Of a DNA stretch of 37,567 nt, positions 7,468-15,160 are shown one piece after another. The stretch is from JAURVT01 sp049059935. Lineage in GTDB: Bacteria > Actinomycetota > Actinomycetes > Propionibacteriales > Nocardioidaceae. Location of the stretch: assembly GCF_049059935.1 (NCBI RefSeq), contig NZ_JBMGQR010000038.1, positions 1-37,567 of the forward strand, written 5' to 3'. How positions within the stretch are numbered: the stretch's first letter is position 1; each line of letters starts with the position of its first letter. The notes beneath the pieces were generated by a model that had not been told where the DNA came from, ran no database searches, and worked only from the letters and a program-made list of their open reading frames with translations. A program made the translations under genes and the position numbers.

Positions 7468-7949
7468 GCCGCGCACCGCACACCGGTCCCACCCGCTGGC
7501 TCGACAGCCCGATCGGCGGCCTGCTGCTGCGCGGCGACGGCACGCACCTCGTCGCGATCGACTTCGACGCCGAGCCGTCCGACGCCGCCACGTCCGACGA
7601 CGCCGTGCTCGTCGAGGCCGATCGTCAGCTGACGGCCTACTTCGCCGGCGACCTCACGGAGTTCGACCTCCCGCTCGGGGCGGGCGGCACACCGTTCCAG
7701 CGTCGGGTGTGGGACCTGCTCGTCACGATCCCGTTCGGCGCCACCACCAGCTACGGCGCGATCGCCGCGCAGCTGGGGCTCCCGCCGGGGGCGTCGCGTG
7801 CCGTCGGCTCGGCCAACGGCTCCAACCCGATCCCGGTGGTCGTGCCCTGCCACCGCGTCATCGGCTCCAGCGGCAAGCTGACGGGCTACGCCGGCGGGCT
7901 CGCGCGCAAGCAGACCCTCCTCGACCTGGAGAGCCCCGCGCTGTTCTGA
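7464..7949 (+). CDS. ogt: Methylated-DNA--protein-cysteine methyltransferase (O6-alkylguanine)
   Basis: A 161-residue suicide repair protein. The DNA-binding winged helix includes FQRRVWDLLVTIPFGATTSYG and RAVGSANGSNP. The active-site PCHRVIG places the acceptor Cys at 129, and the C-terminal GYAGGLARKQTLL is typical. It transfers alkyl groups from O6-guanine (and O4-thymine) to its own cysteine. Its GTG start overlaps the adaA-alkA stop (GTGA), so translation is coupled and the pair forms an adaptive-response operon. It ends 1 nt from the convergent ndgR-like gene. Confidence 0.96.
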   Translation: MSRAPHTGPTRWLDSPIGGLLLRGDGTHLVAIDFDAEPSDAATSDDAVLVEADRQLTAYFAGDLTEFDLPLGAGGTPFQRRVWDLLVTIPFGATTSYGAIAAQLGLPPGASRAVGSANGSNPIPVVVPCHRVIGSSGKLTGYAGGLARKQTLLDLESPALF

Positions 7950-7950
7950 C

Positions 7951-8670
7951 CTACTCGGCCTGGCGGCGTAGACCCTGCGAGAGCCGCTCGGCGGCGGCGA
8001 CGACGGCCGGCGCGTGCATGCGTCCGGGCTGGCGGCTGAGGCGCTCCAGCGGGCCCGACACCGACACCGCGGCGACGACCTTGCCGGAGGGGGAGCGCAC
8101 GCACGCCGACACCGAGCCGATGCCGGGCTCGCGCTCGCCGACGGACTGCGCCCAGCCACGACGGCGCACGCCGGCCAGCGCGGCGGCGGAGAACGCGGCC
8201 TGCTGCAGCCCGCGGTTCATCCGCTCGGGGTCCTCCCAGGCGAGCAGCACCTGGGCGGCCGAGCCGGCGTTCATCGTCAGCTGGCTGCCGACCGGCACCG
8301 TGTCGCGCAGACCGGTGGGACGCTCGGCCGCAGCGACGCACACGCGCACGTCGCCCTGGCGGCGGAACAGCTGGGCGGACTCGCCGGTGATGTCGCGCAG
8401 GCGGGCGAGGACGGGGCCGGCGGCGGCGAGCAGCCGGTCCTCGCCGGCGGCCGCGGCCAGCTCGCCGAGGCGCGGTCCGAGGACGAAGCGCCCCTGCATG
8501 TCGCGGGCCACCAGGCGGTGGTGCTCCAGCGCGACGGCCAGCCGGTGGGCCGTCGGACGGGCGAGGCCGGTGCCGGCGACGAGCCCGGCGAGCGTGGCAG
8601 GCCCGGACTCGAGGGCGGTGAGGACCAGGGCGGCTTTGTCGAGGACGCCGACTCCGCTAGAGTTGTCCAT
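7951..8670 (-). CDS. ndgR: IclR-family regulator of leuCD (NdgR/LtbR type)
   Basis: A 239-residue IclR protein. An N-terminal winged HTH (LVAGTGLARPTAHRLAVALE, about residues 30-50) is followed by the GAF-like effector domain with GSAAQVLLAWED and the C-terminal VAAVSVSGPLERL. An IclR gene divergent from leuCD is the conserved setting of NdgR (Streptomyces), LtbR (Corynebacterium) and Rv2989 (mycobacteria), which control leucine and other branched-chain or tryptophan genes. The ATG at 8670 has no Shine-Dalgarno sequence, but a good promoter places transcription start at that A. An 11-bp inverted-repeat arm lies inside that promoter, suggesting autoregulation. The symbol is assigned by context and family, not by a search. 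Confidence 0.85.
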   Translation of the reverse strand: MDNSSGVGVLDKAALVLTALESGPATLAGLVAGTGLARPTAHRLAVALEHHRLVARDMQGRFVLGPRLGELAAAAGEDRLLAAAGPVLARLRDITGESAQLFRRQGDVRVCVAAAERPTGLRDTVPVGSQLTMNAGSAAQVLLAWEDPERMNRGLQQAAFSAAALAGVRRRGWAQSVGEREPGIGSVSACVRSPSGKVVAAVSVSGPLERLSRQPGRMHAPAVVAAAERLSQGLRRQAE

Positions 8671-8676
8671 GCCTTG

Positions 8677-8705
8677 ATATTGCCGTCTCGCATCGTGAAA
8701 CGCAA
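8677..8705 (-). promoter_or_regulatory. ndgR promoter, leaderless
   Basis: On the minus strand TTGCGT (8705-8700), a 17-nt spacer and CAATAT (8682-8677) are followed by 6 nt and the ATG at 8670. This is a full sigma-70-like promoter whose start point coincides with the start codon. Confidence 0.6.
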
Positions 8706-8754
8706 GGCCTGGACGGGTGCCACCCGCCACAGCGAGGCGCAGCATGCGAGACGG
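8683..8754. promoter_or_regulatory. 11-bp inverted repeat in the ndgR-leuC divergent region (candidate operator pair)
   Basis: CCGTCTCGCAT (8683-8693) and its exact reverse complement ATGCGAGACGG (8744-8754) are separated by 50 nt. The left arm sits within the -10/-35 spacer of ndgR; the right arm lies 44 nt before the leuC start. They fit two half-operators bridged by a dimeric or tetrameric regulator. The identity of the binder is inferred from position. Confidence 0.6.
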
Positions 8755-8797
8755 GCTCCGCGCAACGCGGCGCGGGCCGACGACCTGGGAGTGGGAC

Positions 8798-10213
8798 ATG
8801 GGTAGGACACTGGCGGAGAAGGTGTGGGACGAGCACGTCGTCCGGACGGCCGACGGCGAGCCGGACCTGCTCTACATCGACCTCCACCTCGTGCACGAGG
8901 TCACCAGCCCGCAGGCCTTCGACGGTCTCCGGCTCGCGGGGCGCCAGGTGCGTCGACCCGAGCTGACGCTGGCCACCGAGGACCACAACATCCCCACCAC
9001 CGACCTCGACAAGCCGATCGCCGACCTGGTGTCGCGCACGCAGGTCGAGACGCTCCGTCGCAACTGCGAGGAGTTCGGCGTCAACCTGTACCCGATGGGC
9101 GACCTCGACCAGGGCATCGTCCACATCATCGGCCCCCAGCTGGGCCTGACCCAGCCGGGCATGACGGTCGTCTGCGGCGACTCGCACACCTCGACGCACG
9201 GCGCGTTCGGCGCGATCGCGTTCGGCATCGGCACCAGCGAGGTCGAGCACGTCCTCGCCACGCAGACGCTGCAGCAGAAGCGTCCGAGGACCATGGCCGT
9301 CAACGTCGTCGGCGACCTGCCCGAGGGCAGCACGGCCAAGGACCTGATCCTCGCGCTCATCACGCAGGAGACCACCGGTGGCGGCCAGGGCTACGTCGTG
9401 GAGTACCGCGGCGACGCCATCCGCGCGCTGTCGATGGAGGCGCGCATGACGATCTGCAACATGTCGATCGAGTGGGGTGCCAAGGCCGGCCTGATCGCAC
9501 CCGACCAGACCACCTACGACTACCTCGAGGGACGCGCGCACGCGCCGAAGGGCGCCGACTGGGACGCCGCCGTCGAGCACTGGCGGTCGCTCGTCACCGA
9601 CGACGACGCCGAGTTCGACCGCGAGATCACCCTGGACGCCTCGGCCGTCACGCCGTTCGTCACCTGGGGCACCAACCCCGGCCAGGGTGCGCCGCTGTCG
9701 GCCACGGTGCCCGACCCCGCCTCGTTCGACGACGCCGACGAGCGCGTCGCCGCCGAGCGGGCCCTGGAGTACATGGACCTGACGGCCGGAACCCCGCTGC
9801 GCGACATCGCCGTCGACACCGTCTTCGTCGGCTCGTGCACCAACGGCCGTATCGAGGACCTGCGCGTCGCGGCCTCGATCATCGAGGGCCACCACGTCGC
9901 CGACTCCACGCGCATGCTGGTCGTGCCCGGCTCGGTGCGGGTGCGCCTGCAGGCCGAGGAGGAGGGCCTGGACGTGATCTTCAAGGAGGCGGGCGCCGAG
10001 TGGCGCGGCGCCGGGTGCTCGATGTGCCTCGGCATGAACCCCGACCAGCTGACGCCGGGCGAGCGCAGCGCGTCGACGTCCAACCGCAACTTCGAGGGAC
10101 GTCAGGGCAAGGGCGGTCGCACGCACCTCGTCTCGCCCCAGGTGGCCGTCGCGACCGGTGTCCTCGGCCACCTCGCCTCGCCCGCCGACCTGCCCGCCCC
10201 CGCGAACGCCTGA
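8798..10213 (+). CDS. leuC: 3-isopropylmalate dehydratase large subunit
   Basis: A 471-residue aconitase-family protein. It begins MGRTLAEKVWDEHVV, as LeuC proteins do, and carries ATEDHNIPT, VCGDSHTSTHGAFGAIAFG and the 4Fe-4S cysteines in FVGSCTNGR and GAGCSMCLGMNPD. With LeuD it isomerises 2-isopropylmalate to 3-isopropylmalate in leucine synthesis. The ATG at 8798 has GGGAG 7 nt upstream. The frame stays open upstream to an ATG at 8744, but that extension lacks the conserved N-terminus. leuD follows after 10 nt. Control by the divergent IclR gene is likely. Confidence 0.97.
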   Translation: MGRTLAEKVWDEHVVRTADGEPDLLYIDLHLVHEVTSPQAFDGLRLAGRQVRRPELTLATEDHNIPTTDLDKPIADLVSRTQVETLRRNCEEFGVNLYPMGDLDQGIVHIIGPQLGLTQPGMTVVCGDSHTSTHGAFGAIAFGIGTSEVEHVLATQTLQQKRPRTMAVNVVGDLPEGSTAKDLILALITQETTGGGQGYVVEYRGDAIRALSMEARMTICNMSIEWGAKAGLIAPDQTTYDYLEGRAHAPKGADWDAAVEHWRSLVTDDDAEFDREITLDASAVTPFVTWGTNPGQGAPLSATVPDPASFDDADERVAAERALEYMDLTAGTPLRDIAVDTVFVGSCTNGRIEDLRVAASIIEGHHVADSTRMLVVPGSVRVRLQAEEEGLDVIFKEAGAEWRGAGCSMCLGMNPDQLTPGERSASTSNRNFEGRQGKGGRTHLVSPQVAVATGVLGHLASPADLPAPANA

Positions 10214-10223
10214 GGAGCCGACC

Positions 10224-10826
10224 ATGGACAGCTTCACCCGCCACACCGGCGTCGGCATGCCGCTGCGCCGCAGCAACGTCGACACCGACCAGATCATCCC
10301 CGCGGTCTACCTCAAGCGCGTCACGCGCACGGGGTTCGAGGACGGCCTGTTCGCCGCCTGGCGCAGCGACCCGTCGTTCGTGCTGAACCAGCCGCAGTAC
10401 GCCGACGCGTCGGTCCTCGTCGCCGGGCCCGACTTCGGCACCGGCTCGTCGCGTGAGCACGCCGTGTGGGCCCTGCAGAACTACGGCTTCAAGGTCGTCA
10501 TCGCTCCGCGCTTCGGCGACATCTTCCGTGGCAACTCCGGCAAGGCGGGGATGCTCGCGGCGCAGGTCGACCACAAGACCGTCACCGCGCTGTGGGACCT
10601 GATGGACGCGCAGCCCGGCATCGAGATCGACGTCGACCTCGTCGAGCGCACGGTGAGCGCCGGCACCGGCGTCGACCGCGTCGAGGACTCCTTCGACATC
10701 GACGACTACACGCGCTGGCGCCTGCTCGAGGGTCTCGACGACATTGCGATCACGCTCTCGCACGGCGAGGACGTCGACGCGTTCGAGCGGACGCGTCCGG
10801 CGTACAAGCCGGTCACCACCGTCTGA
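10224..10826 (+). CDS. leuD: 3-isopropylmalate dehydratase small subunit
   Basis: A 200-residue swivelling domain of isopropylmalate isomerase. Motifs include RSNVDTDQIIPAVYLKRV at the N-terminus, GPDFGTGSSREHAVWAL and APRFGDIFRGNSGKAGML. It completes the active site with LeuC. The ATG at 10224 is preceded by GAGGAG, whose bases overlap the region just after the leuC stop, so the two subunits are made from one transcript. A long hairpin terminator follows 11 nt after the stop. Confidence 0.97.
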   Translation: MDSFTRHTGVGMPLRRSNVDTDQIIPAVYLKRVTRTGFEDGLFAAWRSDPSFVLNQPQYADASVLVAGPDFGTGSSREHAVWALQNYGFKVVIAPRFGDIFRGNSGKAGMLAAQVDHKTVTALWDLMDAQPGIEIDVDLVERTVSAGTGVDRVEDSFDIDDYTRWRLLEGLDDIAITLSHGEDVDAFERTRPAYKPVTTV

Positions 10827-10837
10827 TCTCAGCACCT

Positions 10838-10878
10838 CGACGCCCAGGACCCCCGTGAACCGGGGGTCCTGGGCGTCG
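10838..10878 (+). terminator. 17-bp hairpin terminator after leuD
   Basis: A perfect stem, 10838-10854 with 10862-10878, encloses a 7-nt loop and is followed by GTCGTTCC. It isolates leuCD from hupB. The remaining 10879-10959 contains nothing I recognise. Confidence 0.85.
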
Positions 10879-10959
10879 GTCGTTCCTGGACGGCGCACGG
10901 ACCGCTGACGGCCCCTTCCCCAGACGTCAAGGACGGCGGGCCGAACACGCCGCAAATGA

Positions 10960-10988
10960 TTGCTAAGCGGGGTCGCGGTCCCTACGGT
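10960..10988 (+). promoter_or_regulatory. Candidate hupB promoter
   Basis: TTGCTA (10960-10965), a 17-nt spacer and TACGGT (10983-10988) lie about 48 nt before the GTG start. Predicted leader is about 40 nt and contains the AAGGGA ribosome site. Confidence 0.5.
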
Positions 10989-11035
10989 CGAGGAACGTCG
11001 GGCGAGCGCTCGGCCCATTCGCGAAAGGGACCGCA

Positions 11036-11650
11036 GTGAACAAGACGCAGTTCATCGAGGCGCTCTCGGCGCACTTCGAGGGCAACAAGAAGGCCGCGGG
11101 CGAAGCGCTCGACGCCGTCATCGACACCATCACGCGCGAGGTCAGCAAGGGCGAGAAGGTCGCGCTCACGGGCTTCGCCTCGTTCGAGAAGATCGTGCGC
11201 GACGCACGCAGCGGCCGGAACCCCGCGACCGGCGAGAAGATCCGGATCAAGAAGAAGTCGGTCCCCAAGGTCACCGTCGGGGCCGACTTCAAGAACGTCG
11301 TGTCCGGGGCCAAGAAGCTGCCGCGCAAGACGGTCGCCACGGCCACCGCCGCCGCCAAGAAGGCCGCCGCCCCGGCCACCAAGGCCGCGACGCCCGCGAG
11401 GAAGACGACCACGGCGAAGAAGGCCACGCCCGCGAAGAAGACCACCACGACGGCGGCCAAGAAGACGACGGCCGCCAAGAAGACCACGCCGGCCAAGAAG
11501 ACCACGCCGGCCAAGACCACGGCGGCGAAGAAGTCCGCACCGGCCAAGAAGACGGCGGCCAAGACCACGGCGGCGAAGAAGTCCGCACCGGCCAAGAAGA
11601 CGACCGCCAAGAAGACGACCACGAAGAAGGCCACCGCCAAGAAGGCCTGA
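11036..11650 (+). CDS. hupB: HU-family DNA-binding protein with lysine/alanine-rich tail
   Basis: A 204-residue protein. Residues 1-90 are a complete HU domain: MNKTQFIEALSAHFEGNKK, then GFASFEKIVRDARSGRNPATGE, the DNA-grasping arm with its conserved RNP. Residues about 100-204 are a low-complexity tail of KKTTPAKK/AAKK repeats resembling histone H1 and typical of mycobacterial HupB and Streptomyces HupS. It compacts and bends DNA in the nucleoid, the tail adding non-specific affinity. The GTG start has AAGGGA 7 nt upstream. The position after leuCD matches Rv2986c. Confidence 0.96.
   Translation: MNKTQFIEALSAHFEGNKKAAGEALDAVIDTITREVSKGEKVALTGFASFEKIVRDARSGRNPATGEKIRIKKKSVPKVTVGADFKNVVSGAKKLPRKTVATATAAAKKAAAPATKAATPARKTTTAKKATPAKKTTTTAAKKTTAAKKTTPAKKTTPAKTTAAKKSAPAKKTAAKTTAAKKSAPAKKTTAKKTTTKKATAKKA
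11509..11602 (+). repeat. 48-nt tandem repeat within the hupB tail
   Basis: 46 identical nucleotides occur at 11509-11554 and again at 11557-11602 (period 48 nt, 16 codons). This is a recent in-frame duplication of the TTAAKKSAPAKK unit, a site where tail length can change. Confidence 0.9.
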
Positions 11651-11659
11651 CTCCTCACC

Positions 11660-11697
11660 TCGACGGCCCTGCACCCACCCGGGTGCGGGGCCGTCGA
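11660..11697. terminator. Bidirectional terminator between hupB and the cofC unit
   Basis: TCGACGGCCCTGCACCC (11660-11676) pairs with 11681-11697 around an ACCC loop, with a single U-G pair. It lies between the stops of convergent genes. Confidence 0.8.
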
Positions 11698-11699
11698 CG

Positions 11700-11900
11700 T
11701 CAGTGGATGCTCACGCCGATGACGCCCGGGGGGTCGGAGCCGTCGACGTCGAGGTGCACGCGCTGCCCGACGCGCAGGTGGCGGACGTCGTCGCGCAACG
11801 TGCGTCCGTCGAACGACAGCCGCACCCCGTCGTCCAGGAGCACGGTGCCGCCGCGCGTCTCGTCGTCGTAGCTCGCCACCGTCGCCTGCACGGGGCCCAC
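11700..11900 (-). CDS. Small conserved hypothetical, OB/cold-shock-like
   Basis: A 66-residue protein reading VQATVASYDDETRGGTVLLD then GVRLSFDGRTL and LRVGQRVHLDVDG. The strand pattern and the start resemble the beginning of a cold-shock/S1-type OB fold, but the RNP motifs of true cold-shock proteins are missing. The GTG start is only 1 nt after the cofC stop (TAGCGTG), so it is translated by coupling to cofC. Function is unknown; the resemblance is from reading the sequence, not a search. Confidence 0.65.
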   Translation of the reverse strand: MGPVQATVASYDDETRGGTVLLDDGVRLSFDGRTLRDDVRHLRVGQRVHLDVDGSDPPGVIGVSIH

Positions 11901-11901
11901 G

Positions 11902-12528
11902 CTAGGGGATGAGTCGGAGCACGGCCGCGGTGCGACGCCCGACGTCCGCGGGACGCAGGGCCGCGACGTGCGCGGCCTCGTCGACGTCGCGGCGCAGTCC
12001 CGGCCACGCCCCGTCGAGGGCCACGGCCCCCAGGGCCACGTGACGCGCGGCGGACCCGGGACCGTAGGCGGGACGCAGCAGCGCGCCGCCCCGGGCCGTC
12101 AGCATCGTGGTGCCCGTGCCGTCCGCGTCGGCCACCACCGCTCGGACGTGGTGGGCCGCGGCGTCGAGCGCCTCGGTCAGCTCGTCGACGACCAGCGCGG
12201 GGAGGTCGGCGGCGACCGACGCGACGGGGCCGTGCGCGACGTGGGCACCGGCGAGCACGGCGGCGTCGAGGTCGTCGCCGCCGGTCGGGTCGCCGACGAC
12301 GTCGACACCGCGCGGGAGCGCGCGGACGAGGACGTCGTCGTCCGTCACGACGACGACGCGCGACACCCGCTCGCACGCGACGACGGTGTCGACGGTGTCG
12401 AGCGCGAACGCGTGGGCCAGGCGGCTGCGGAACACCCCGAGCGCGGGGGCGAGGCGGGACTTCGCGAGGTCGGCCTGCTTGACCGGGACGACGACCGTCC
12501 AGCCGGTCTCGACCTCGTCCGCGCCCAC
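11902..12528 (-). CDS. cofC: 2-phospho-L-lactate/phosphoenolpyruvate guanylyltransferase (F420 synthesis)
   Basis: A 208-residue nucleotidyltransferase. The N-terminal VVVPVKQADLAKSRLAP is the family GTP-binding signature, followed by VVVVTDDDVL, the metal-binding VAADLPAL and DGTGTTMLTA. It activates phospholactate or, in mycobacterial FbiD (Rv2983), phosphoenolpyruvate with GTP to start the side chain of coenzyme F420. The neighbourhood (hupB and gpsA) matches Rv2983. The start used is the GTG at 12528; no convincing Shine-Dalgarno sequence precedes it, so the exact start is uncertain. Confidence 0.88.
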   Translation of the reverse strand: MGADEVETGWTVVVPVKQADLAKSRLAPALGVFRSRLAHAFALDTVDTVVACERVSRVVVVTDDDVLVRALPRGVDVVGDPTGGDDLDAAVLAGAHVAHGPVASVAADLPALVVDELTEALDAAAHHVRAVVADADGTGTTMLTARGGALLRPAYGPGSAARHVALGAVALDGAWPGLRRDVDEAAHVAALRPADVGRRTAAVLRLIP

Positions 12529-12596
12529 GTGCCGATGATGCCCGCAACGGCCCCGGACGCGCGCGGCGGGCATCACGCCGGGTGTGACCCATGCCC

Positions 12597-12602
12597 TAGT
12601 GT
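12597..12602 (+). promoter_or_regulatory. Candidate -10 box for plsC-gpsA
   Basis: TAGTGT lies 28 nt before the plsC GTG. Unlike the leaderless cases here, a leader with a strong GGAGGA intervenes. The stretch 12529-12596 shows no other feature I can name. Confidence 0.4.
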
Positions 12603-12630
12603 GTGCCTGCCGACGACACAGGAGGAGACA

Positions 12631-13371
12631 GTGCAGCCACGCCCGATGAGCCTCGCCCTGAAGGGATTCGTCACGGCCCTGCGCCCCTCGGTCAAGACGC
12701 TCACCAAGCAGGACTGGCAGGGCGCCGAGCACCTCCCCGACGGCGGGTTCGTGCTCGCGGCCAACCACGTCTCGCACCTCGATCCGCTGACGCTCGCGCA
12801 CTTCTGCGTCGACAACCACCTGCCGCCGCGCTACCTGGCCAAGGCCTCGATCCTCGACTTCCCGGTGCTGGGCCGGCTGATCCGCACCACCCAGCAGATC
12901 CCCGTCTACCGCGGCACCGCCACCGCGGCCGAGGCGTTCTCCGCGGCGGTCGAGGCCGTCGAGGAGGGTGGCGCGGTGATCATCTACCCCGAGGGCACGA
13001 TCACCCGCGACCCCGACCTGTGGCCGATGGCCGGCAAGACCGGCGCGGCCCGCGTCGCGCTCACCACCGGTTGCCCGGTGGTCCCCGTGGCCCAGTGGGG
13101 CGCGCAGGAGGTCCTGGCGCCGTACACTGCCGTCCCGCACGTGCTGCCGCGCAAGACCATGCACGTCAACGTGGGCCCGCCCGTCGACCTCGACGACCTC
13201 CGCGGCAGGCCGATCGACGCCGCCGTCCTCGCCGAGGCGACCACCCGGATCATGGACACCATCGCCGGCCTGCTCGGCGAGATCCGCGGCGAGACCCCGC
13301 CGCCCACGCGCATGACCGTGCGCGAGATCAAGCAGCGCGCCGCCGAGCGCGCGAAGGGAGATGACGCGTGA
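12631..13371 (+). CDS. plsC: 1-acyl-sn-glycerol-3-phosphate acyltransferase
   Basis: A 246-residue PlsC-family acyltransferase. The catalytic NHVSHLD puts the H-x4-D pair at H46 and D51, and VPVYRG-like IPVYRG and IIYPEGTITRD are the substrate-binding motifs. It transfers an acyl chain to lysophosphatidic acid (or a related lysolipid) at the membrane. The GTG start is preceded by GGAGGA, the strongest ribosome site in the window. Its stop overlaps gpsA by 4 nt, joining the two early steps of phospholipid synthesis. The C-terminus is basic and charged (EIKQRAAERAKGDDA). Confidence 0.93.
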   Translation: MQPRPMSLALKGFVTALRPSVKTLTKQDWQGAEHLPDGGFVLAANHVSHLDPLTLAHFCVDNHLPPRYLAKASILDFPVLGRLIRTTQQIPVYRGTATAAEAFSAAVEAVEEGGAVIIYPEGTITRDPDLWPMAGKTGAARVALTTGCPVVPVAQWGAQEVLAPYTAVPHVLPRKTMHVNVGPPVDLDDLRGRPIDAAVLAEATTRIMDTIAGLLGEIRGETPPPTRMTVREIKQRAAERAKGDDA

Positions 13372-14372
13372 CGCGAACCGCCGTCCTGGGTGCCGGCTCG
13401 TGGGGCACCGCGTTCGCGCTCGTGCTCGCCGACGCCGGCAACGACGTCCACCTGTGGGGCCGCCGGCAGGAGGTGTGCGACGCGATCAACGAGCGTCGCG
13501 AGAACACCGACTACCTGCCGGGCATCGAGATCCCCGCCGCGGTCGAGGCCAGCCACGACCCGGTGCACGTGCTCGACGGCGCCGAGGTCGTCGTGCTCGC
13601 GGTGCCGTCGCAGCAGCTGCGCGCCAACCTCGAGCAGTGGGCCGAGCACATCCCGTCGGACGCGGTGGTCGTCAGCCTGATGAAGGGCGTCGAGCTCGGC
13701 ACCCACAAGCGCATGAGCGAGGTCATCGCCGAGCTCACCGGTGCCGGGCCCGAGCGCATCGCGGTGGTCACCGGCCCCAACCTCGCCAAGGAGATCGCCC
13801 TGCGCGAGCCCGCGGCGAGCGTCGTGGCCTGCGCCGACGAGGACGTCGCCCGCCGTCTGCAGAAGGTGTGCCACACGTCGTCGTTCCGCCCGTACACCAA
13901 CACCGACGTGGTGGGCTGCGAGCTGGGCGGCACCACCAAGAACATCATCGGCCTGGCCGTCGGCGTCGCCAGCGGCATGGGCTTCGGCGACAACGCCAAG
14001 GCCACCGTGATCACCCGCGGCCTGGCCGAGACGGCCCGTCTCGGCAACGCGATGGGTGCCGACCCGATGACGCTCGCCGGGCTCGCCGGCCTCGGCGACC
14101 TCGTCGCCACCTGCTCGTCCCCGCTCTCGCGCAACCGCACGTTCGGCGAGAAGCTCGGCCAGGGCATGACCGTCGAGGAGGTCACCGCGTCCACGCGGCA
14201 GGTGGCCGAGGGCGTCAAGTCGTGCGAGTCCGTCGCCGAGCTGGCCGCCGCCCACGGAGTCGACATGCCCATCGTCGACGCCGTCGCCGCCCTCATCCGC
14301 GGCGAGGCCACCCCCCGCGACATGGTCACCTCCCTGGTCTCCCGCGAGGCCCGCCCCGAGGTCCGCGACTGA
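13368..14372 (+). CDS. gpsA: Glycerol-3-phosphate dehydrogenase [NAD(P)+]
   Basis: A 334-residue enzyme. The N-terminal Rossmann motif GAGSWGTAFA starts near residue 8, VTGPNLAKEIA lies mid-protein, and GCELGGTTKNIIGLAVG contains the conserved catalytic Lys region. The C-terminus holds the LAGLGDLVATCSSPLSRNR signature. It reduces dihydroxyacetone phosphate to sn-glycerol-3-phosphate, the backbone for PlsC products. The GTG start overlaps plsC (GTGA). The hydrolase gene begins 2 nt after its stop. Confidence 0.97.
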   Translation: MTRTAVLGAGSWGTAFALVLADAGNDVHLWGRRQEVCDAINERRENTDYLPGIEIPAAVEASHDPVHVLDGAEVVVLAVPSQQLRANLEQWAEHIPSDAVVVSLMKGVELGTHKRMSEVIAELTGAGPERIAVVTGPNLAKEIALREPAASVVACADEDVARRLQKVCHTSSFRPYTNTDVVGCELGGTTKNIIGLAVGVASGMGFGDNAKATVITRGLAETARLGNAMGADPMTLAGLAGLGDLVATCSSPLSRNRTFGEKLGQGMTVEEVTASTRQVAEGVKSCESVAELAAAHGVDMPIVDAVAALIRGEATPRDMVTSLVSREARPEVRD

Positions 14373-14374
14373 CC

Positions 14375-15151
14375 GTGGGGTCCGGCTGGGGCGTGCTCGT
14401 GCTGCCGGGGTCGAGCGGACGCGACGAATCGGCGCGGGCCGCGGCGCTGGAGCGGACCGGGGTCGTCGCGACGGCCCACCGCTGGTTCGGGCAGCCCGGT
14501 CAGGTGCCCGGCATCTGCGAGGTGCCGCTGGAGTCGTTCGGGCCCGCGCTGGACGCCCTCGCCGCGCAGGTGGACCACGTCGCGGTGCTCGGGACGTCGA
14601 AGGGCGCGGAGGCGGCCCTGCTCCTGGGCGTCCACGACGCACGCGTCGACGCCGTGGTCGCGATCTCACCGCCGGCGCACGTGTGGGCGAGCGTCGGACC
14701 CGGTGCGGACGGACGGGAGCTGCCGCGACGCTCGTCGTTCACCCTGGACGGCGCGCCACTGCCGCACGTCGGCTACGACGAGTCGTGGGCGCCCGGCGAC
14801 GAGGACCCGCCCGCGCTTCGCGGCATGTACGAGCAGAGCCTCGCGGTGTCGGCCGCCGCCGACGCGGCCCGCATCCCGGTCGAGCGCATCACCGGACCCG
14901 TCGTCGTGACCGGTGGAGGTGACGACCAGGTGTGGCCGTCGGACGTGTGGGCGCGGCAGATCGGCGCGCGCCGTGACGCCTCCGGCCTGGCCACCAGGGT
15001 CGTCGTCGAGGCCGACGCCGGCCACCAAGTGCTGCTGCCGGGCGAGCCGCCGCGTCCGACCGGCGCCCTGCGTGCGGGCGGCACCCCGGACGCGGACGCC
15101 CGCGTCGGCGCCCGCCTCGTCGACGCGATGGTCGACCTGCTCGCACTCTGA
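14375..15151 (+). CDS. Alpha/beta hydrolase, acyl-CoA thioester hydrolase/BAAT C-terminal-like
   Basis: A 258-residue alpha/beta hydrolase. The nucleophile elbow is GTSKGAEAALL with Ser75. A conserved ISPPAHVW segment follows, the acid is probably the Asp in GGGDDQVWPS, and AGHQVLLPG carries the His. This arrangement resembles the BAAT/acyl-CoA thioesterase C-terminal domain, whose members hydrolyse acyl-CoA or transfer acyl groups. The substrate is unknown. It starts (GTG) 2 nt after gpsA, so it is probably the last gene of plsC-gpsA-hydrolase. A large palindrome follows its stop. Confidence 0.82.
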   Translation: MGSGWGVLVLPGSSGRDESARAAALERTGVVATAHRWFGQPGQVPGICEVPLESFGPALDALAAQVDHVAVLGTSKGAEAALLLGVHDARVDAVVAISPPAHVWASVGPGADGRELPRRSSFTLDGAPLPHVGYDESWAPGDEDPPALRGMYEQSLAVSAAADAARIPVERITGPVVVTGGGDDQVWPSDVWARQIGARRDASGLATRVVVEADAGHQVLLPGEPPRPTGALRAGGTPDADARVGARLVDAMVDLLAL

Positions 15152-15160
15152 CGCCCGCCT

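Noticed and set aside
5808..7950. Genomic island integrated at tRNA-Glu
   Set aside because: No integrase and no repeat of the tRNA 3' end is found downstream; only two repair genes with normal base composition are present.
8744..8797. Upstream in-frame ATG giving an 18-residue extension of LeuC
   Set aside because: The extension is not part of the LeuC family, and the ATG at 8798 has a better ribosome site; the upstream ATG is part of the inverted-repeat arm.
11339..11650. Lysine/alanine repeats of hupB as a separate repeat gene or frameshift artefact
   Set aside because: They are in frame with a complete HU domain and match the known tail of actinobacterial HupB/HupS.
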